Below, one piece after another: positions 1-10,701 of a stretch of DNA of 64,000 bases. The DNA lies in the NCBI RefSeq assembly GCF_022899355.1, contig NZ_JALJCK010000001.1, positions 284,248 to 348,247 of the forward strand, given 5' to 3'. This DNA comes from Shinella yambaruensis (lineage in GTDB: Bacteria; Pseudomonadota; Alphaproteobacteria; Rhizobiales; Rhizobiaceae). A program made the position numbers and the translations under genes. A model generated the notes under the pieces. It was not told the DNA's origin, searched no databases, and worked only from the letters and a program-made list of their open reading frames with translations. Each line of letters starts with the position of its first letter. The first letter of the stretch is position 1.

Positions 1-236
1 AGCACGGCCCGGCCGATGCCCTTCGCCCGGAAGGCTGCGCCGATGCCGGCATAGTTGCCGATGGAGATGACCTGGTGCTCGAAGCCGGACCAGTCCGGGC
101 TGGCTTCGTCGCGCAGCGCCAGGATGTAGGGATCCTCGCCACGGGCGCGGGCCGCATCCGCGACATAGCGCGGCAGGAGGCCTCCGCCGGCGATGATGGC
201 CAGCCGGTCGCGCGCGAGGGGCCGGCTGTCCGCCAT
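1..236 (-). CDS. lpxI: UDP-2,3-diacylglucosamine pyrophosphatase LpxI (5' part only)
   Basis: Partial gene. The ATG is at 236 on the minus strand and the reading frame runs off the window start, so only about 78 N-terminal residues are visible. They show the LpxI/DUF1009 N-terminal pattern: a Gly-rich AGGGLLPRYVADAARARG segment followed by a short alpha/beta fold ending in a YAGIGAAF-like stretch. LpxI removes UMP from UDP-2,3-diacylglucosamine in lipid A synthesis and replaces LpxH in most alphaproteobacteria. It starts 5 bases after the lpxA stop, so it is the last visible gene of the lipid A operon. The truncation is only the window edge. Confidence 0.88.
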   Translation of the reverse strand, partial: MADSRPLARDRLAIIAGGGLLPRYVADAARARGEDPYILALRDEASPDWSGFEHQVISIGNYAGIGAAFRAKGIGRAV

Positions 237-241
237 GCCGC

Positions 242-1051
242 TCAGGCCTTGCCGCGGTTCGGCGAGGAGAGCGCGCGGTCGCTTTCGGCGGCGATGAAAT
301 CGAGGATGTGCATGACGGGCACGCTGTTCGCATAATCCGCGCGGATCGCGGCCGCATTGGCGCGGATCGAGCCCTCGCCTTCGAAAATCTGCTTGAAGGC
401 GCGGCGGACCTCGTGGATCGCCGCCTTCTCCATGCCCGCCCGGCTCATGCCCACGACGTTGAGACCGCCGAGGATGCCCGGATTGCCGTTCAGCATGCCA
501 TAGGGGATGACGTCATAGGCGACCGCCGAAAGGCCGCCGATGAAGGCCTGACGGCCGATGCGGGTGAACTGGTGCACCGCCGAGCCGCCGCCGAGGATCA
601 CCCGGTCCTCGACGGTCACATGGCCGGCGAGCATGACATTGTTCGACAGGATGATGTGGCTGCCGAGCTGGCAGTCATGCGCGACATGCGAATTGGCGAG
701 GAACAGGTTGTGGCTGCCGACGACGGTCTTGCCGCCGCCTTCGGTCGTGCCGGTGTTCATCGTCACGCCTTCGCGGATGACGCACATCTCGCCGACGGAA
801 AGCGTCGTCTCGGCGCCGTCGTGATGCACGCTCTGCGGATCGCCGCCGATGACGGCATTGGCGAAGATGCGCGTGCCGCGGCCGATATCCGTGCGGCCCG
901 TGACCACCACATGCGTCAGAAGCTCCACGCCATCGCCGAGAACGACCTTGGGCCCGACATGGCAGAAGGGTCCCACGACGACGTTCTCACCGATGATCGC
1001 CCCGTCCTCGATGACGGAGAGCGGGTGGATCTTCGCGCTGGCGGCAATCAT
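242..1051 (-). CDS. lpxA: Acyl-ACP--UDP-N-acetylglucosamine O-acyltransferase LpxA
   Basis: 269 aa, close to the usual 255-270. It catalyses the first step of lipid A synthesis, transfer of a 3-hydroxyacyl chain from ACP to UDP-GlcNAc in the cytoplasm. The N-terminal two thirds is a left-handed parallel beta-helix of hexapeptide repeats (for example [20 protein letters not shown]). The catalytic histidine lies in the VAHDC motif at residue 125, the same position as in the E. coli enzyme. The helical C-terminal domain is present. The gene lies 2 bases downstream of fabZ and 5 bases upstream of lpxI, so the three are almost certainly co-translated. Confidence 0.97.
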   Translation of the reverse strand: MIAASAKIHPLSVIEDGAIIGENVVVGPFCHVGPKVVLGDGVELLTHVVVTGRTDIGRGTRIFANAVIGGDPQSVHHDGAETTLSVGEMCVIREGVTMNTGTTEGGGKTVVGSHNLFLANSHVAHDCQLGSHIILSNNVMLAGHVTVEDRVILGGGSAVHQFTRIGRQAFIGGLSAVAYDVIPYGMLNGNPGILGGLNVVGMSRAGMEKAAIHEVRRAFKQIFEGEGSIRANAAAIRADYANSVPVMHILDFIAAESDRALSSPNRGKA

Positions 1052-1053
1052 GA

Positions 1054-1521
1054 TCAGGCGTCTTCCTTCTTGACGATCATCGCGCCGATATCAGCTTCCG
1101 CGACGAGTTGCCCATCAACTTTTGCGTCGCAGTGAAACTTCCAGATATTGCCGCGCTGCTTCTGCTTGGCGACGTGGAATTCGACGCGGTCGCCGGGCAC
1201 GACCGGCTTGCGGAAGCGCGCATTGTCGATCGTCATGAAGTAGACGAGATTGGTGCCCGCGCGCGTCTTGCGGGCGCAGATCGCGCCGGCCGTCTGCGCC
1301 ATGCCCTCGATGAGCAGCACGCCCGGCATGATCGGGTGATCGGGGAAATGGCCCATGAACTGCGGCTCGTTGACCGTGACGTTCTTGATGCCGATGGCCG
1401 AATCGTCGCCGTCGATGTCGACGATCTTGTCGACGAGCAGGAATGGATAGCGATGAGGAAGCAACGTCAGGATCTCACGCAGATCAGCCACGCCGAGCGT
1501 CGCCTTGGTCTCTTCACTCAT
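1054..1521 (-). CDS. fabZ: 3-hydroxyacyl-ACP dehydratase FabZ
   Basis: 155 aa single hotdog-fold enzyme that dehydrates 3-hydroxyacyl-ACP in fatty acid elongation and competes with LpxA/LpxD for the same acyl-ACP pool. Visible motifs are [11 protein letters not shown] near residue 21 and the active-site segment [11 protein letters not shown] with His58 and Glu72. The frame is open 44 codons further upstream, but the ATG at 1521 is chosen because the protein then begins [10 protein letters not shown], matching family length. This ATG overlaps the lpxD stop by 8 bases (ATGAGTGA), a translational-coupling arrangement. Confidence 0.97.
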   Translation of the reverse strand: MSEETKATLGVADLREILTLLPHRYPFLLVDKIVDIDGDDSAIGIKNVTVNEPQFMGHFPDHPIMPGVLLIEGMAQTAGAICARKTRAGTNLVYFMTIDNARFRKPVVPGDRVEFHVAKQKQRGNIWKFHCDAKVDGQLVAEADIGAMIVKKEDA

Positions 1522-2581
1522 CGTTGCCCCCCTTCTTCTGGACTCGAGTGCTGGAACGCATGGCGATCTCCGCCATGTCGCGCAGGAAATCGCGCATCGG
1601 GCGGGCGGGAATGCCGCCATATTTCTCGCCCGGTGGAATATCGGCGACGACACCGCTCATGGCGGCAATCTGCGCGCCGTCTCCAATGGTGATATGACCG
1701 TTGATGCCGGCCGCGCCGCCGATCATCACGCCATCGCCGATGCGCGTGCTGCCGGCGATGCCGACGCCGCTGACGATGCCGCAATGGCGGCCGATGCGCA
1801 CGTTGTGGCCGACCTGGACCTGGTTGTCGATCTTGGTGCCCTCGCCGATGACGGTGTCGTCCATCGTGCCCCGGTCGACCGTCGTGTTCGCGCCGATCTC
1901 CACATGGTCCTGGATGATCACGCGGCCGATCTGGACGATCTTGATCATGCCGGGCCTGAGGCCGGGCGCATAGCCGAAGCCGTCCTGGCCGATGCGCGCG
2001 CCGGGGTGGATGATGACATTGTTGCCGATCAGCGCGCACTGGATCGTGACGCCCGCGGCGATCGTGCAGTCGCGGCCGATGCGCACGCCCGCGCCGACGA
2101 TCGCGCCCGGGCCGATGCGGCTGCCCTCGCCGATCTCCGCGCCCCTGCCGATCACCGCCATGGGTTCGATGGACACATTGTTCTCGAGGCGCGCCTGCGG
2201 ATCGACATAGGCGCCCTGGGCAACGCCGGCGGGCGACGAGGTCATTGCTTCCGGCCGCATGGCGGCGGGGTACAGGATTTCCCCGGCGCGGGCAAAGGCC
2301 GTGTGCGGGCGGGTCGAAAGCAGAACCGCGATCTTCGACGGAATGAGCGGGGCCAGAGCGCGATCGCACAGGATCGCGGTCGCCTCGCTGGTCTCAAGCT
2401 CGGCGCGAAACTTGCGGGAGAGGATGTAACAGAGGTCGCCGTCCTTCGCCCGGCTCACGGGCGAGACGCTGCGCACGATGCGGTCGGCATGCGCGGCGTC
2501 GGCAAGTTCCGCCCCAAGCCTTGCCGCCAGGTCTCCCAGGCGAACGCCGTCATGGGGCGGAAAAAACCAGTTATGCTCCAT
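1514..2581 (-). CDS. lpxD: UDP-3-O-(3-hydroxymyristoyl)glucosamine N-acyltransferase LpxD
   Basis: 355 aa. It adds the N-linked 3-hydroxyacyl chain in the third step of lipid A synthesis. The uridine-binding N-terminal domain (about 1-105) precedes a long hexapeptide-repeat beta-helix. The expected catalytic His is in the VQVGHNV segment (about residue 259). The ATG at 2581 is preferred over one two codons earlier because a CTGGAG ribosome site lies 8 bases upstream of it but only 2 bases from the earlier ATG. It follows bamA by about 50 bases and overlaps fabZ by 8. No skp/ompH gene lies between bamA and lpxD, unlike in enterobacteria. Confidence 0.96.
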   Translation of the reverse strand: MEHNWFFPPHDGVRLGDLAARLGAELADAAHADRIVRSVSPVSRAKDGDLCYILSRKFRAELETSEATAILCDRALAPLIPSKIAVLLSTRPHTAFARAGEILYPAAMRPEAMTSSPAGVAQGAYVDPQARLENNVSIEPMAVIGRGAEIGEGSRIGPGAIVGAGVRIGRDCTIAAGVTIQCALIGNNVIIHPGARIGQDGFGYAPGLRPGMIKIVQIGRVIIQDHVEIGANTTVDRGTMDDTVIGEGTKIDNQVQVGHNVRIGRHCGIVSGVGIAGSTRIGDGVMIGGAAGINGHITIGDGAQIAAMSGVVADIPPGEKYGGIPARPMRDFLRDMAEIAMRSSTRVQKKGGNDE

Positions 2582-2630
2582 AGGCATGACTCCAGAACGC
2601 CCGTCTTCTCGCAGTTCTGGACTGCCTATC

Positions 2631-4961
2631 TCAGAACTGGGTTGCGATGCCGAACTTGAAGCGCTGGACCTCGTCGAAGGATTCCTTCTTGACCGGAACA
2701 GCATAGTCGACACGCAGCGGACCGAACGGCGACGCCCAGATGATGGAGGCACCGACCGAGGCGCGCAGGCTCATGTCCTCGCCACGAACCCTGTCAGCCG
2801 CAACGGTCTTGACGTCGTTGCCGTAAAGCGTGCCGGCATCGACGAAGACCGCACCGCGGAAGCCGGAGTCACGCGCGATGAACGGCAGCGGGAAGGACGC
2901 TTCCGCCGAGGCCGTGAAGTAGGTCGTGCCACCGAGCGCATCGCCCGTCGACGTCGCGCGCGGGCCGATGCCGCCCGATTCGAAGCCGCGCAGGTCGTTT
3001 GCCGACAGCGTGAACTGGTCGTAGACCTTCACGTCGTTGCGGCCCCACATGTGGCCACCGCTGACGGCGATCGAGCCGATGACGTCCGCATCCTCCATGA
3101 GCATATGGAAGTACCGGGCCTTGCCCGAAATCTTGTAGAAGTCCGAATCGCCGCCGAGGCCGGCAAATTCCTGCGTGATCTGGGCGAAGATGCCGTCGCG
3201 CGGCAACGTCCTGTCGTCGATCGTGTCGTAGGTCAGGCTGTGCGAGACCGAGGACCGAACCCACGGGCCGTTGACGACGACATGCTGGTAGGGCGAAGAC
3301 AGCTCGCTCAGGTCGCCGGATTTATAGTCGAGCTTGGTGTAGTTGTAACGCAGCGACGTCGACAGGTCTTCCGTGATCGGAGCCGTCACGCGCAGCGTGA
3401 AGCCCTGCGTATCGACGCTGTAGTAGTCTTCGCTGTCGTCTTCGTTCTTGAACACGTCGAAGCCGGCCGCAAGGCGGTAGCCGAGGAAGTAGGGCTCGGT
3501 GAACGACAGGTTGTAGTCGCGCGAATTCTCGCCGCCGCCGGCAGCAACGCGGATGTACTGGCCGCGGCCGAGGAAGTTCTTCTCCTCGATCGAGGCTTCC
3601 AGCTTGAAGCCGCCCTTGTCGCCCGTCTCGTAACCGGCGCCGATACCGAACGAACCGGTCGACTGGTCCTGGACGTCGACGACCAGGACGACGCGGTCGG
3701 GCTGGCTGCCCGGCGCCGTGGAGATGTTGACGGTCGAGAAGTAGCCGAGCGCCTCGAGGCGACGCTTGGCGCGCGTGATGACTTCCTGGTTGAAGGCGTC
3801 GCCTTCGCCGATGTCGAACTCGCGGCGGATGACGTAGTCGCGCGTGCGGGTGTTGCCGCGGATTTCGATGCGCTCGACATAGGCGCGCTCGCCCTGGTCG
3901 ACGAGATAGTCGACGGCGATCGTGCCGTTGCCGAGATCGCGGTTGCCGCGCGGCGTCACGCGGGCGAACGGATAGCCGTTGGCCGCGACGCGCTTGGAAA
4001 TCTCGGACATCGTGTCCTGCACGTCGCGGGCGCGGTAGACCTTGCCCGGGCGCGATTCGATGAGGCCCTGCAGCTCCTCGCCGTCGATGCCCTCGACCGT
4101 CGATTCGACGCTCACGGGGCCGAAGTCGTAGCGCTGGCCTTCCTCGACCGTGAAGGTCACGACATATTCGTTGGAGGCTTCGTCGAGGACGGCTTCCGAC
4201 GAGACGACGCGGAAGTCGGCATAACCGTTGTTGAAGTAGAACTGGCGCAGCGCCTCTTCGTCGGCGCGCAGCTTGTCTTCGCTGTAGACGTCCTTGCGGG
4301 TCAGGAACGACAGGAAGTTCGACTTCTTGGTGACGATGACGGCCTGCAGGCGGCTGTTGCTGTAGGCCTGGTTGCCGACGAAATTGATCTGCGAGATCTT
4401 CGTGCGGTCGCCCTCGTCGACGATGAAGGCGACGTTCACGCGGCCATTGCCGAGCGGATAGACCTGCGTCGTGACGGTGGCGTCGGAGCGGCCGATCGAG
4501 GCATAGGCGTCGCGGATGGCCTGCTTGTCGGCTTCGATGGCGGTTTCGCTGTACGGGCCGAGTGACTGCGAGCGCAGGACGGGCGTGAGCTTCTCGTCCT
4601 TGATCTTGCGGTTGCCGTTGATGACGACCTGGTTGATCAGCTGGTTTTCATCGACCGTGACGACGAGCGTGCTGCCGGAGACGGCGATTCTCACATCGGA
4701 GAAATAGCCGGTCGCGAACAGGCGGCGCACGGAAGCGTCGATGTCGGCGTTGGAGAAGTTCTTGCCGGGTACAATGGTGATGTTCGCCTTGACCGTATCG
4801 GCGCTCACACGGCTGGCACCACGCACCTGGACGCTGCGGATCACGGCCGCTTCCGCGACGGTGGCGGAGACAAGCGTGGCAAAAGAGCCGCCCGTGACAA
4901 CCATACTGGCCGACAATGCAACGGCCGACACGGCGTTCAAAAAGTTTGAACCAGCTTTCAT
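2631..4961 (-). CDS. bamA: Outer membrane protein assembly factor BamA
   Basis: 776 aa Omp85 protein, the core of the BAM complex that folds beta-barrel proteins into the outer membrane. It has an N-terminal signal peptide ending near AEA at about residue 38, a string of POTRA domains (about 40-430; the recurrent GNRKIKDE / [14 protein letters not shown] patterns are visible), and a C-terminal 16-strand barrel ending in phenylalanine (FKFGIATQF). The conserved loop-6 motif is present as [15 protein letters not shown] at 4961 is chosen; a GTG two codons upstream (4967) has a better-spaced AAGG and may be used. A 240-base gap separates it from rseP, so it may have its own promoter. Confidence 0.97.
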   Translation of the reverse strand: MKAGSNFLNAVSAVALSASMVVTGGSFATLVSATVAEAAVIRSVQVRGASRVSADTVKANITIVPGKNFSNADIDASVRRLFATGYFSDVRIAVSGSTLVVTVDENQLINQVVINGNRKIKDEKLTPVLRSQSLGPYSETAIEADKQAIRDAYASIGRSDATVTTQVYPLGNGRVNVAFIVDEGDRTKISQINFVGNQAYSNSRLQAVIVTKKSNFLSFLTRKDVYSEDKLRADEEALRQFYFNNGYADFRVVSSEAVLDEASNEYVVTFTVEEGQRYDFGPVSVESTVEGIDGEELQGLIESRPGKVYRARDVQDTMSEISKRVAANGYPFARVTPRGNRDLGNGTIAVDYLVDQGERAYVERIEIRGNTRTRDYVIRREFDIGEGDAFNQEVITRAKRRLEALGYFSTVNISTAPGSQPDRVVLVVDVQDQSTGSFGIGAGYETGDKGGFKLEASIEEKNFLGRGQYIRVAAGGGENSRDYNLSFTEPYFLGYRLAAGFDVFKNEDDSEDYYSVDTQGFTLRVTAPITEDLSTSLRYNYTKLDYKSGDLSELSSPYQHVVVNGPWVRSSVSHSLTYDTIDDRTLPRDGIFAQITQEFAGLGGDSDFYKISGKARYFHMLMEDADVIGSIAVSGGHMWGRNDVKVYDQFTLSANDLRGFESGGIGPRATSTGDALGGTTYFTASAEASFPLPFIARDSGFRGAVFVDAGTLYGNDVKTVAADRVRGEDMSLRASVGASIIWASPFGPLRVDYAVPVKKESFDEVQRFKFGIATQF

Positions 4962-5201
4962 CTTCACTACTTACCTTCGTTTCAACGTCCCGGCAGGCGC
5001 GCGCCCGACTCCGGTCACGTTTGCCGTTTTAACCGCTTTTGCCATACAAGCAAGCGTACGCGTTAATTTCTGTTTACTTCAATTCCAACCGTGGCCCGAA
5101 GGCCACTACATCCGTTTCATTACGGTAAACAGAGCGTTAGCGCGACTGCCTCAGCGTAAGCGGCCCCCTTTTTCGATTCCCTGCCGGCAATGCGGCAAAC
5201 C

Positions 5202-6335
5202 TCAGCCGAGGAGCATGGAAATGTCGTTCCAGGTCGCGAAAACCATCAGCATGAGCACCAGCGCCATGCCGATGCGGAATGCGATCTCCTGCGCCCCGGG
5301 CCCGACAGGCCTGCCCCGGATAGCTTCCACCGCATAGAACATCAGATGGCCGCCATCAAGTACCGGAACCGGCATCAGGTTCAAAAGTCCAATGGAAACA
5401 GACAGAACAGCGGCAAGCTGCAGCAGGGCGGCAACACCGAGCGTCGCCATCTGGCCGGAGGCCTGCGCGACGCGGATCGGCCCGCCGAGCTGATCGGCCT
5501 TCATGCGTCCCATCACGAGGTTGGACAGATAGTCGAACGTCCCCGTCACGATATGCCAGCTCTGCAGCACGCCCTGCCCCACGGCCTCGACCGGGCCGTA
5601 TTCCACGACGCGGAAATTGCCGCTTTCCTGGTTGGTCACGATGCCGATCAGGCCGAGCTCGATCTTGTTGCCGAACTGGTCGGTGATCTCGGTGCGCTTG
5701 GGCACCATGGGCAGGTCGAGGTCCTGGCCGTCGCGGCGCACCGTCACCGTGATCGTCAGCTCCGGGCGCACGCTGACATAGCGGCGCACGTCGTCGAAGG
5801 TCGCGACCGGATTGCCGTCGAGCGCGACGAGGAGGTCGCCCGGCCGCACGCCCGCCTCTTCGGCGGCGCTGTCCGGGCGCACTTCCGCGACGATCGGGTC
5901 GGCGATCTGGCGGCCGTAGATGGAGAACATCACGGCGAAGATGGCGATGGCGAGCACGAAATTGGCGATGGGGCCGGCGGCGACCGTGACCGCCCGTTTC
6001 CAAAGGGCGGCGCCGAGGAAGGTGCGCTTGCGCACATCCTCCGGCAGCGAGGCGACGGTATCGTAGTCCGGTATGGAGGCCGGGTCGTCGTCGCCGAGGA
6101 ATTTCACATAGCCGCCAAGCGGGATGGCGGAGAGCTTCCAGCGCGTGCCGTGGCGGTCGGTGAAGCCGAAGAGTTCCGGGCCGAAGCCGACGGAGAAGGC
6201 CGTGATGCCGATGCCGGACCAGCGGCCGGCAAGGTAATGACCCATCTCGTGCACGAAGACGATGAGCGTCAGCACGACCAGGAAGGGAAGGATGTAGCCC
6301 GTCACGAATCCAACGGAGCCAGCCAGCATGTCCAT
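5202..6335 (-). CDS. rseP: Site-2 intramembrane zinc metalloprotease RseP/MmpA
   Basis: 377 aa inner-membrane protease that cleaves transmembrane segments of anti-sigma factors and signal-peptide remnants. The zinc motif HEMGH is at residues 29-33 in the first membrane helix, a PDZ domain lies in the middle (about 120-205, with the RPGDLLVALDG pattern), and the third metal ligand is in PVPVLDGGH (Asp about 327). The frame is open upstream to 6491, but the family starts just before the first helix, so ATG 6335 is used. It lies 25 bases downstream of cdsA, in the usual cdsA-rseP-bamA order. Confidence 0.96.
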   Translation of the reverse strand: MDMLAGSVGFVTGYILPFLVVLTLIVFVHEMGHYLAGRWSGIGITAFSVGFGPELFGFTDRHGTRWKLSAIPLGGYVKFLGDDDPASIPDYDTVASLPEDVRKRTFLGAALWKRAVTVAAGPIANFVLAIAIFAVMFSIYGRQIADPIVAEVRPDSAAEEAGVRPGDLLVALDGNPVATFDDVRRYVSVRPELTITVTVRRDGQDLDLPMVPKRTEITDQFGNKIELGLIGIVTNQESGNFRVVEYGPVEAVGQGVLQSWHIVTGTFDYLSNLVMGRMKADQLGGPIRVAQASGQMATLGVAALLQLAAVLSVSIGLLNLMPVPVLDGGHLMFYAVEAIRGRPVGPGAQEIAFRIGMALVLMLMVFATWNDISMLLG

Positions 6336-6360
6336 GAACCCAATCCCCAACGTGTCGCCG

Positions 6361-7194
6361 CTACGGGCCGAAAAGGAACACGCCGGCCGGCGTGTTGACG
6401 GTGCCCGAAACGATCGCGTCGCCAAGCGCAATGAGGAACGCGGCGAAGCAGGCAAAAACAAGGCCGTCCACCCGGTCCATGACGCCGCCATGTCCCGGAA
6501 TGAGGCGGCTGGAATCCTTCACGCCGAAACGGCGCTTGATGAAGGATTCGAAAAGGTCGCCGATCTGGCTGAACACCGAGAGCACCAGCGCGATCGCCGG
6601 CACCCACAGGCCGTTCAGCGGGAAGAAGATCATGTGCACGAGCGTGCCGGCGACAACCGCGGAAATGGCCCCGCCGATCGCCCCCGACCAGGTCTTTCCC
6701 GGCGAGATGGGCGGGGCGAGCTTCGGCCCGCCGACCGCGCGGCCGACGAAATAGGCAAGGATGTCCGTCGCCCAGACGACGGCGAAGATGAACAGCATGG
6801 CGGCAAAGCCGTGGGCGGTGTCGCCGCGGATGGCGGCGAGCGAGATCGCCGTCAGGCCGGAATAGACGATGCCGCCGGCAAGCCAGCCGCTGCCCTTCAG
6901 GGCAAAGGCATAGGCGATGCCGATCAGGGTGGCGCCGATCAGCGCGGGCAGCGCGAGCTCGTCGAAGCCGAAGAGCACCAGCGCCGCGACGAGCACGACC
7001 GACAGCCAGCCGAAGGCATTGGCGCGGAAGTCCGTTTCCGGCAGGCGGATGATCGTCGACCACTCGTAGTAGACGAGCAGCGCGATGGCCGAGGCGAGCA
7101 GGCGGAAGGCAAGGCCGCCGAGCCAGGTCGCGAGAAGCACGACGACGGCGAGCACGATGCCGGAGAGGATGCGCAGGCGCAATTCGCTGTGCAT
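6361..7194 (-). CDS. cdsA: Phosphatidate cytidylyltransferase CdsA
   Basis: 277 aa polytopic membrane enzyme making CDP-diacylglycerol from phosphatidate and CTP, the branch point to all phospholipids. About eight hydrophobic segments are visible. The signature is split between PGKTWSGAIGGA and the C-terminal GHGGVMDRVDG motif with the two Mg-binding aspartates. The ATG at 7194 overlaps the uppS stop by one base (TGATG); an in-frame GTG lies one codon earlier. Confidence 0.96.
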   Translation of the reverse strand: MHSELRLRILSGIVLAVVVLLATWLGGLAFRLLASAIALLVYYEWSTIIRLPETDFRANAFGWLSVVLVAALVLFGFDELALPALIGATLIGIAYAFALKGSGWLAGGIVYSGLTAISLAAIRGDTAHGFAAMLFIFAVVWATDILAYFVGRAVGGPKLAPPISPGKTWSGAIGGAISAVVAGTLVHMIFFPLNGLWVPAIALVLSVFSQIGDLFESFIKRRFGVKDSSRLIPGHGGVMDRVDGLVFACFAAFLIALGDAIVSGTVNTPAGVFLFGP

Positions 7195-7940
7195 CACGAA
7201 CCCACCGCAAGCGTCTTTGCCGCCTGCAGGCCGCCGAAGCGGCGCTCGCGCATGGCATAGCGCGACAGCGCGGCGACAAAGGTGTCGCGCGAAAAATCGG
7301 GCCAGAACTCGGGAATGAACATCAGCTCCGCATAGGCCGCCTGCCAGAGCAGGAAGTTGGAGAGCCGCTCCTCGCCGCTGGTGCGGATGATGAGGTCGGG
7401 GTCGGGAATGCCGGACGTGTCGAGCGAGGCGCCGATGCGCTCCGGGCCGATCTCGGCGGGATCGAGGCGGCCGGCGGCGACCTCGGCCGCGAGCCGGCGC
7501 ACCGCGCGGGCGATCTCGTCGCGCGAACCGTAGTTGAAGGCGATGACCAGCGTGATGCCGGTATTGGCGCGGGTCGTGTCCTCGGCCTCCAGCAGGAGCG
7601 GCAGGATGTCGCTGGAAAGGTTCGCCTTGTCGCCGATGACGCGGATGCGCACGTTCTCCCGGTGCAGCACCGCGAGGTCACGCCGGATGAAGGTCTTGAG
7701 CAGGCCCATCAGGTCGCTGATCTCGCTCTCCGGCCGGCTCCAGTTCTCCGAGGAGAAGGCGAAGAGCGTGAGGTATCGCACGCCGCATTCGGCGGCCGTG
7801 CGCACGGCCTCGCGCACCGCTTCGACACCCTTGCGGTGCCCCATGGCGCGCGGCAGGCCGCGGGCATTCGCCCAGCGTCCGTTGCCATCCATGATGATGG
7901 CGACGTGTGCCGGTGCGGTGCTGGGCGAGAGCTGGTTCAT
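7194..7940 (-). CDS. uppS: Isoprenyl transferase (undecaprenyl diphosphate synthase) UppS
   Basis: 248 aa cis-prenyltransferase that extends farnesyl diphosphate to C55 undecaprenyl diphosphate, the lipid carrier for peptidoglycan and polysaccharide export. The hallmark IMDGNGRWA motif with the Mg-binding Asp is near residue 17, and the C-terminal [15 protein letters not shown] and [12 protein letters not shown] motifs are intact. It follows frr by 42 bases. The dxr gene that sits here in gamma-proteobacteria is absent. Confidence 0.97.
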   Translation of the reverse strand: MNQLSPSTAPAHVAIIMDGNGRWANARGLPRAMGHRKGVEAVREAVRTAAECGVRYLTLFAFSSENWSRPESEISDLMGLLKTFIRRDLAVLHRENVRIRVIGDKANLSSDILPLLLEAEDTTRANTGITLVIAFNYGSRDEIARAVRRLAAEVAAGRLDPAEIGPERIGASLDTSGIPDPDLIIRTSGEERLSNFLLWQAAYAELMFIPEFWPDFSRDTFVAALSRYAMRERRFGGLQAAKTLAVGS

Positions 7941-7982
7941 GAACGATCCGGAAAGGAGGAACGGAGGCAGGCGGCCGAAGCC

Positions 7983-8543
7983 CTAGACCTGCATGATTTC
8001 CTTTTCCTTCTCGGCAAGCAAGCGATCGACCTCCAAAATCGTCTCGTCGGTCATCTTCTGCACCTTTTCGGACTGGCTGCGGGAGAGATCCTGCCCGATA
8101 TCGCCATCCTTTTCGGCTTTCTTGAGGTCGTCCATGCCGTCGCGGCGCACATGGCGGATCGCGACCTTGGCCTTCTCGGCATAGTCATGCGCGACCTTGA
8201 CGAGCGACTTGCGGCGCTCCTCGTTGAGCTCGGGCAGCGGAATGCGGAGATTCTGGCCGTCGATGATCGGGTTCAGGCCGAGATTCGATTCGCGGATGCC
8301 GCGTTCGACGGCGCCGACCATGCCCTTGTCCCAGACGGAGACCGACAGCATGCGGGGCTCGGGAACGGAGATGTTGGCGACCTGGTTCAGCGGCACGCGC
8401 GAACCATAGGCCTCGACCTGCACCGGATCGAGCACGTTGGCCGAGGCACGGCCGGTGCGCAGCGACGCGATGTCGTTCTTGAAAGCCGAAATCGCGCCAT
8501 CCATGCGACGCTTCAGTTCCTTCAGGTCAATACCTTCACTCAT
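7983..8543 (-). CDS. frr: Ribosome recycling factor
   Basis: 186 aa, exactly family length. With EF-G it splits post-termination 70S ribosomes. The protein is the typical three-helix bundle plus small domain; [16 protein letters not shown] near residues 18-33 and [15 protein letters not shown] towards the C-terminus are diagnostic. The ATG at 8543 follows a GGGAGT site. It lies 57 bases after pyrH, continuing the rpsB-tsf-pyrH-frr order conserved across bacteria. Confidence 0.97.
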   Translation of the reverse strand: MSEGIDLKELKRRMDGAISAFKNDIASLRTGRASANVLDPVQVEAYGSRVPLNQVANISVPEPRMLSVSVWDKGMVGAVERGIRESNLGLNPIIDGQNLRIPLPELNEERRKSLVKVAHDYAEKAKVAIRHVRRDGMDDLKKAEKDGDIGQDLSRSQSEKVQKMTDETILEVDRLLAEKEKEIMQV

Positions 8544-8600
8544 CGGATACTCCCGTTTTCATAGAGCGGCTGCACGCGCCTCGCGTGCGCGCCTCAAGAA

Positions 8601-9323
8601 TCAGTTGTCGGTTACGATGGTCCCGCGCCCGCCCCCGGTCAATATTTCAGCAAAACCGCCTTTTTCGTGGATGGAGAAGACGATGATCGGGATGTGGTTC
8701 TCGCGCGCCAGCGCGACGGCTGCGACATCCATGACGGCAAGGCCCCTTTCAAGGACCTCGCTGTGCGTCAGGCGGTCGAAGCGCGTGGCGGCCGGGTCCT
8801 TCTTCGGGTCGGCCGAATAGATGCCGTCGACCTGCGTGCCCTTGAAGATCGCTTCGGCGCCCATTTCGGCGGCGCGCAGCGCGGCGGCGGAATCGGTGGT
8901 GAAGAACGGGTTGCCCGTGCCGCCGGCGAAGATCACCACGCGGCCGAGCGAAAGGTGGTAGAGCGTCGCGCGCTGCGAAAAGCTCTCGCAGATCTCCGGC
9001 ATGGCGATCGCCGACAGGACGACCGTGTCGATGTCGAGCTTGCGCAGCGACGTCGCGAGCGCCAGCGCGTTGATGACCGTCGCCAGCATGCCCATGTGGT
9101 CGCCGGTGACGCGATCGCCGCCCTTGGAGGCAACCGCCACGCCGCGGAAGATGTTGCCGCCACCGACGACGACGCCGACCTCCACGCCGAGCGCCCGGGC
9201 TTCGGCGATGTCGGAGGCGATGCGATCGGCGACCGCCACATCGATGCCGAAACCCTGCGAGCCCATCAGCGCCTCGCCGGAGGCTTTCAACAGAACACGT
9301 TTGTAGATTGGCTTGGCCGTCAT
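8601..9323 (-). CDS. pyrH: UMP kinase PyrH
   Basis: 240 aa amino-acid-kinase-fold enzyme that phosphorylates UMP to UDP in pyrimidine nucleotide synthesis. KASGEALMG near residue 12 binds phosphates, VVGGGNIFRG near residue 55 forms the glycine loop, and the FFTTDSAAALRAAE segment contributes to UMP binding. The frame is open 43 codons upstream, but ATG 9323 gives the family start MTAKPIYKRVLLK and has a GGAG site in front. A perfect hairpin at 9455-9481 separates it from tsf. Confidence 0.97.
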   Translation of the reverse strand: MTAKPIYKRVLLKASGEALMGSQGFGIDVAVADRIASDIAEARALGVEVGVVVGGGNIFRGVAVASKGGDRVTGDHMGMLATVINALALATSLRKLDIDTVVLSAIAMPEICESFSQRATLYHLSLGRVVIFAGGTGNPFFTTDSAAALRAAEMGAEAIFKGTQVDGIYSADPKKDPAATRFDRLTHSEVLERGLAVMDVAAVALARENHIPIIVFSIHEKGGFAEILTGGGRGTIVTDN

Positions 9324-9452
9324 GGTCGCTCCTGAACTCGTGCACCTGCTCTCCCGAACCGGCAGCCGGGCAGAACCGAGGGCGGTCCCGCTTGAGGGCA
9401 GCCATCGCCGCTTGAGAATTTCGGGGCAGGCATTTCGGCAAGCCGGATACAC

Positions 9453-9486
9453 GAAGGGCGCCGCGTTGTCACGCGGCGCCCCCTTC
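9453..9486 (-). terminator. GC-rich hairpin between tsf and pyrH
   Basis: A perfect 10-bp stem (GGGCGCCGCG with its complement) with a 6-base loop lies between the tsf stop and the pyrH start. On the minus strand it is preceded by AAAAGAAGG and followed by CTTCGTGT, a poor U-tract, so it may attenuate rather than fully stop transcription into pyrH-frr. Confidence 0.55.
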
Positions 9487-9530
9487 TTTTCCCGGGCGGG
9501 TCATTCTTTTCCCAAGCGGGAATGTGAAAA

Positions 9531-10457
9531 TCAGCCCTTGGCGACGGCTGCGACTTCGGCGGCGAAGTCGGACTCTTCCTTCTCGACGCCTTCGCCGAGC
9601 AGGAGGCGGGCCATGCCGACGACTTCGATCGGCGCGCCGACGGTCTTTTCAGCTTCCTTGACGGCAGCGCCGACCGTAAGGTCGGGGTTCATGACGAAGG
9701 CCTGCGACAGAAGGGCGACTTCCTCGAAGAACTTGCGCATGCGGCCTTCCACCATCTTCTCGATGATGTTTTCCGGCTTGCCGGAGGCGCGGGACTGCTC
9801 GATGAAGACGTTGCGCTCGCGCTCGGCGACGGCAGCGTCGACTTCCTCGGCGCGGATGGCGAGCGGAGCCGTCGCGGCGACGTGCATGGCGACCTGGCGG
9901 CCGATGGCGTTCAGGGCTTCCTTGTCGCCGGTCGACTTGAGCGCGACGAGCACGCCGAGCTTGCCGAGACGGTCGGCGGCGGCGTTGTGGATGTAGGTCG
10001 CGACGACGCCGTCCTCGACCGACAGCAGGACCGAGCGGCGCAGGTTCATGTTCTCGCCGATGGTGGCGACGGCGTCCTTGATCGTGTCGGTGACCGACTT
10101 GCCGGTTGCCGGATAGGTGGCGGCACCAACGGCCTCGACGGTGCCGTCGGTGGTCAGCGCCACGTCGGCAACGCCGCGAACCATGGTCTGGAAGGCATCG
10201 TTGCGGGCAACGAAGTCGGTTTCGGAGTTGATCTCGACGACGACGGCCTTCGTGCCGGCGCTGGCGATGCCGATCAGGCCCTCGGCTGCGGTGCGGCCCG
10301 ACTTCTTGTCGGCCTTGGCGATGCCCTTGGCGCGCAGCCAGTCGATTGCCGCTTCGATGTCGCCGTTGTTTTCAGCCAGCGCCTTCTTGCAGTCCATCAT
10401 GCCTGCGCCGGACTTTTCGCGCAGTTCCTTCACCAGTGCAGCGGTGATTTCAGCCAT
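9531..10457 (-). CDS. tsf: Translation elongation factor Ts
   Basis: 308 aa nucleotide-exchange factor for EF-Tu. The N-terminal UBA-like domain and the signature [12 protein letters not shown] (about residues 16-27) are present, followed by the core motifs [10 protein letters not shown] and [11 protein letters not shown]. Length matches alphaproteobacterial EF-Ts. It is transcribed after rpsB, with a 244-base gap that holds a hairpin. Confidence 0.98.
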   Translation of the reverse strand: MAEITAALVKELREKSGAGMMDCKKALAENNGDIEAAIDWLRAKGIAKADKKSGRTAAEGLIGIASAGTKAVVVEINSETDFVARNDAFQTMVRGVADVALTTDGTVEAVGAATYPATGKSVTDTIKDAVATIGENMNLRRSVLLSVEDGVVATYIHNAAADRLGKLGVLVALKSTGDKEALNAIGRQVAMHVAATAPLAIRAEEVDAAVAERERNVFIEQSRASGKPENIIEKMVEGRMRKFFEEVALLSQAFVMNPDLTVGAAVKEAEKTVGAPIEVVGMARLLLGEGVEKEESDFAAEVAAVAKG

Positions 10458-10625
10458 TGTGAGCCTCTTGTCGGTTCTTGTTGCGTGTCGCCGGAAAACC
10501 TCGGCGAACTCAAGGTTTTGGGAACGAATGTACCCGGAAGTGTGACAGGGTGATGAAGATCACCGCCGACCTGCCGCCTCGATCGCGTCCCAGCGGAGCG
10601 CGGGCAGACAGGGTCTTCAAACAAG

Positions 10626-10656
10626 CCGAGGCCAGGGATCGTCTCTCTGGCCTCGG
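10626..10656 (-). terminator. Hairpin between rpsB and tsf (attenuator-like)
   Basis: A perfect 10-bp inverted repeat (CCGAGGCCAG and its complement) encloses an 11-base loop in the rpsB-tsf gap. On the minus strand it is followed by CTTGTTTG. A comparable hairpin separates rpsB and tsf in E. coli and lowers tsf expression; here that role is inference. Confidence 0.6.
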
Positions 10657-10701
10657 TTATCTCAAGAAAGCAGGAACGAAAGCCTCGCTCCGACCTTGGC
10701 C

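Noticed and set aside
1..236. Truncated lpxI as a pseudogene
   Set aside because: The frame is intact and simply leaves the window.
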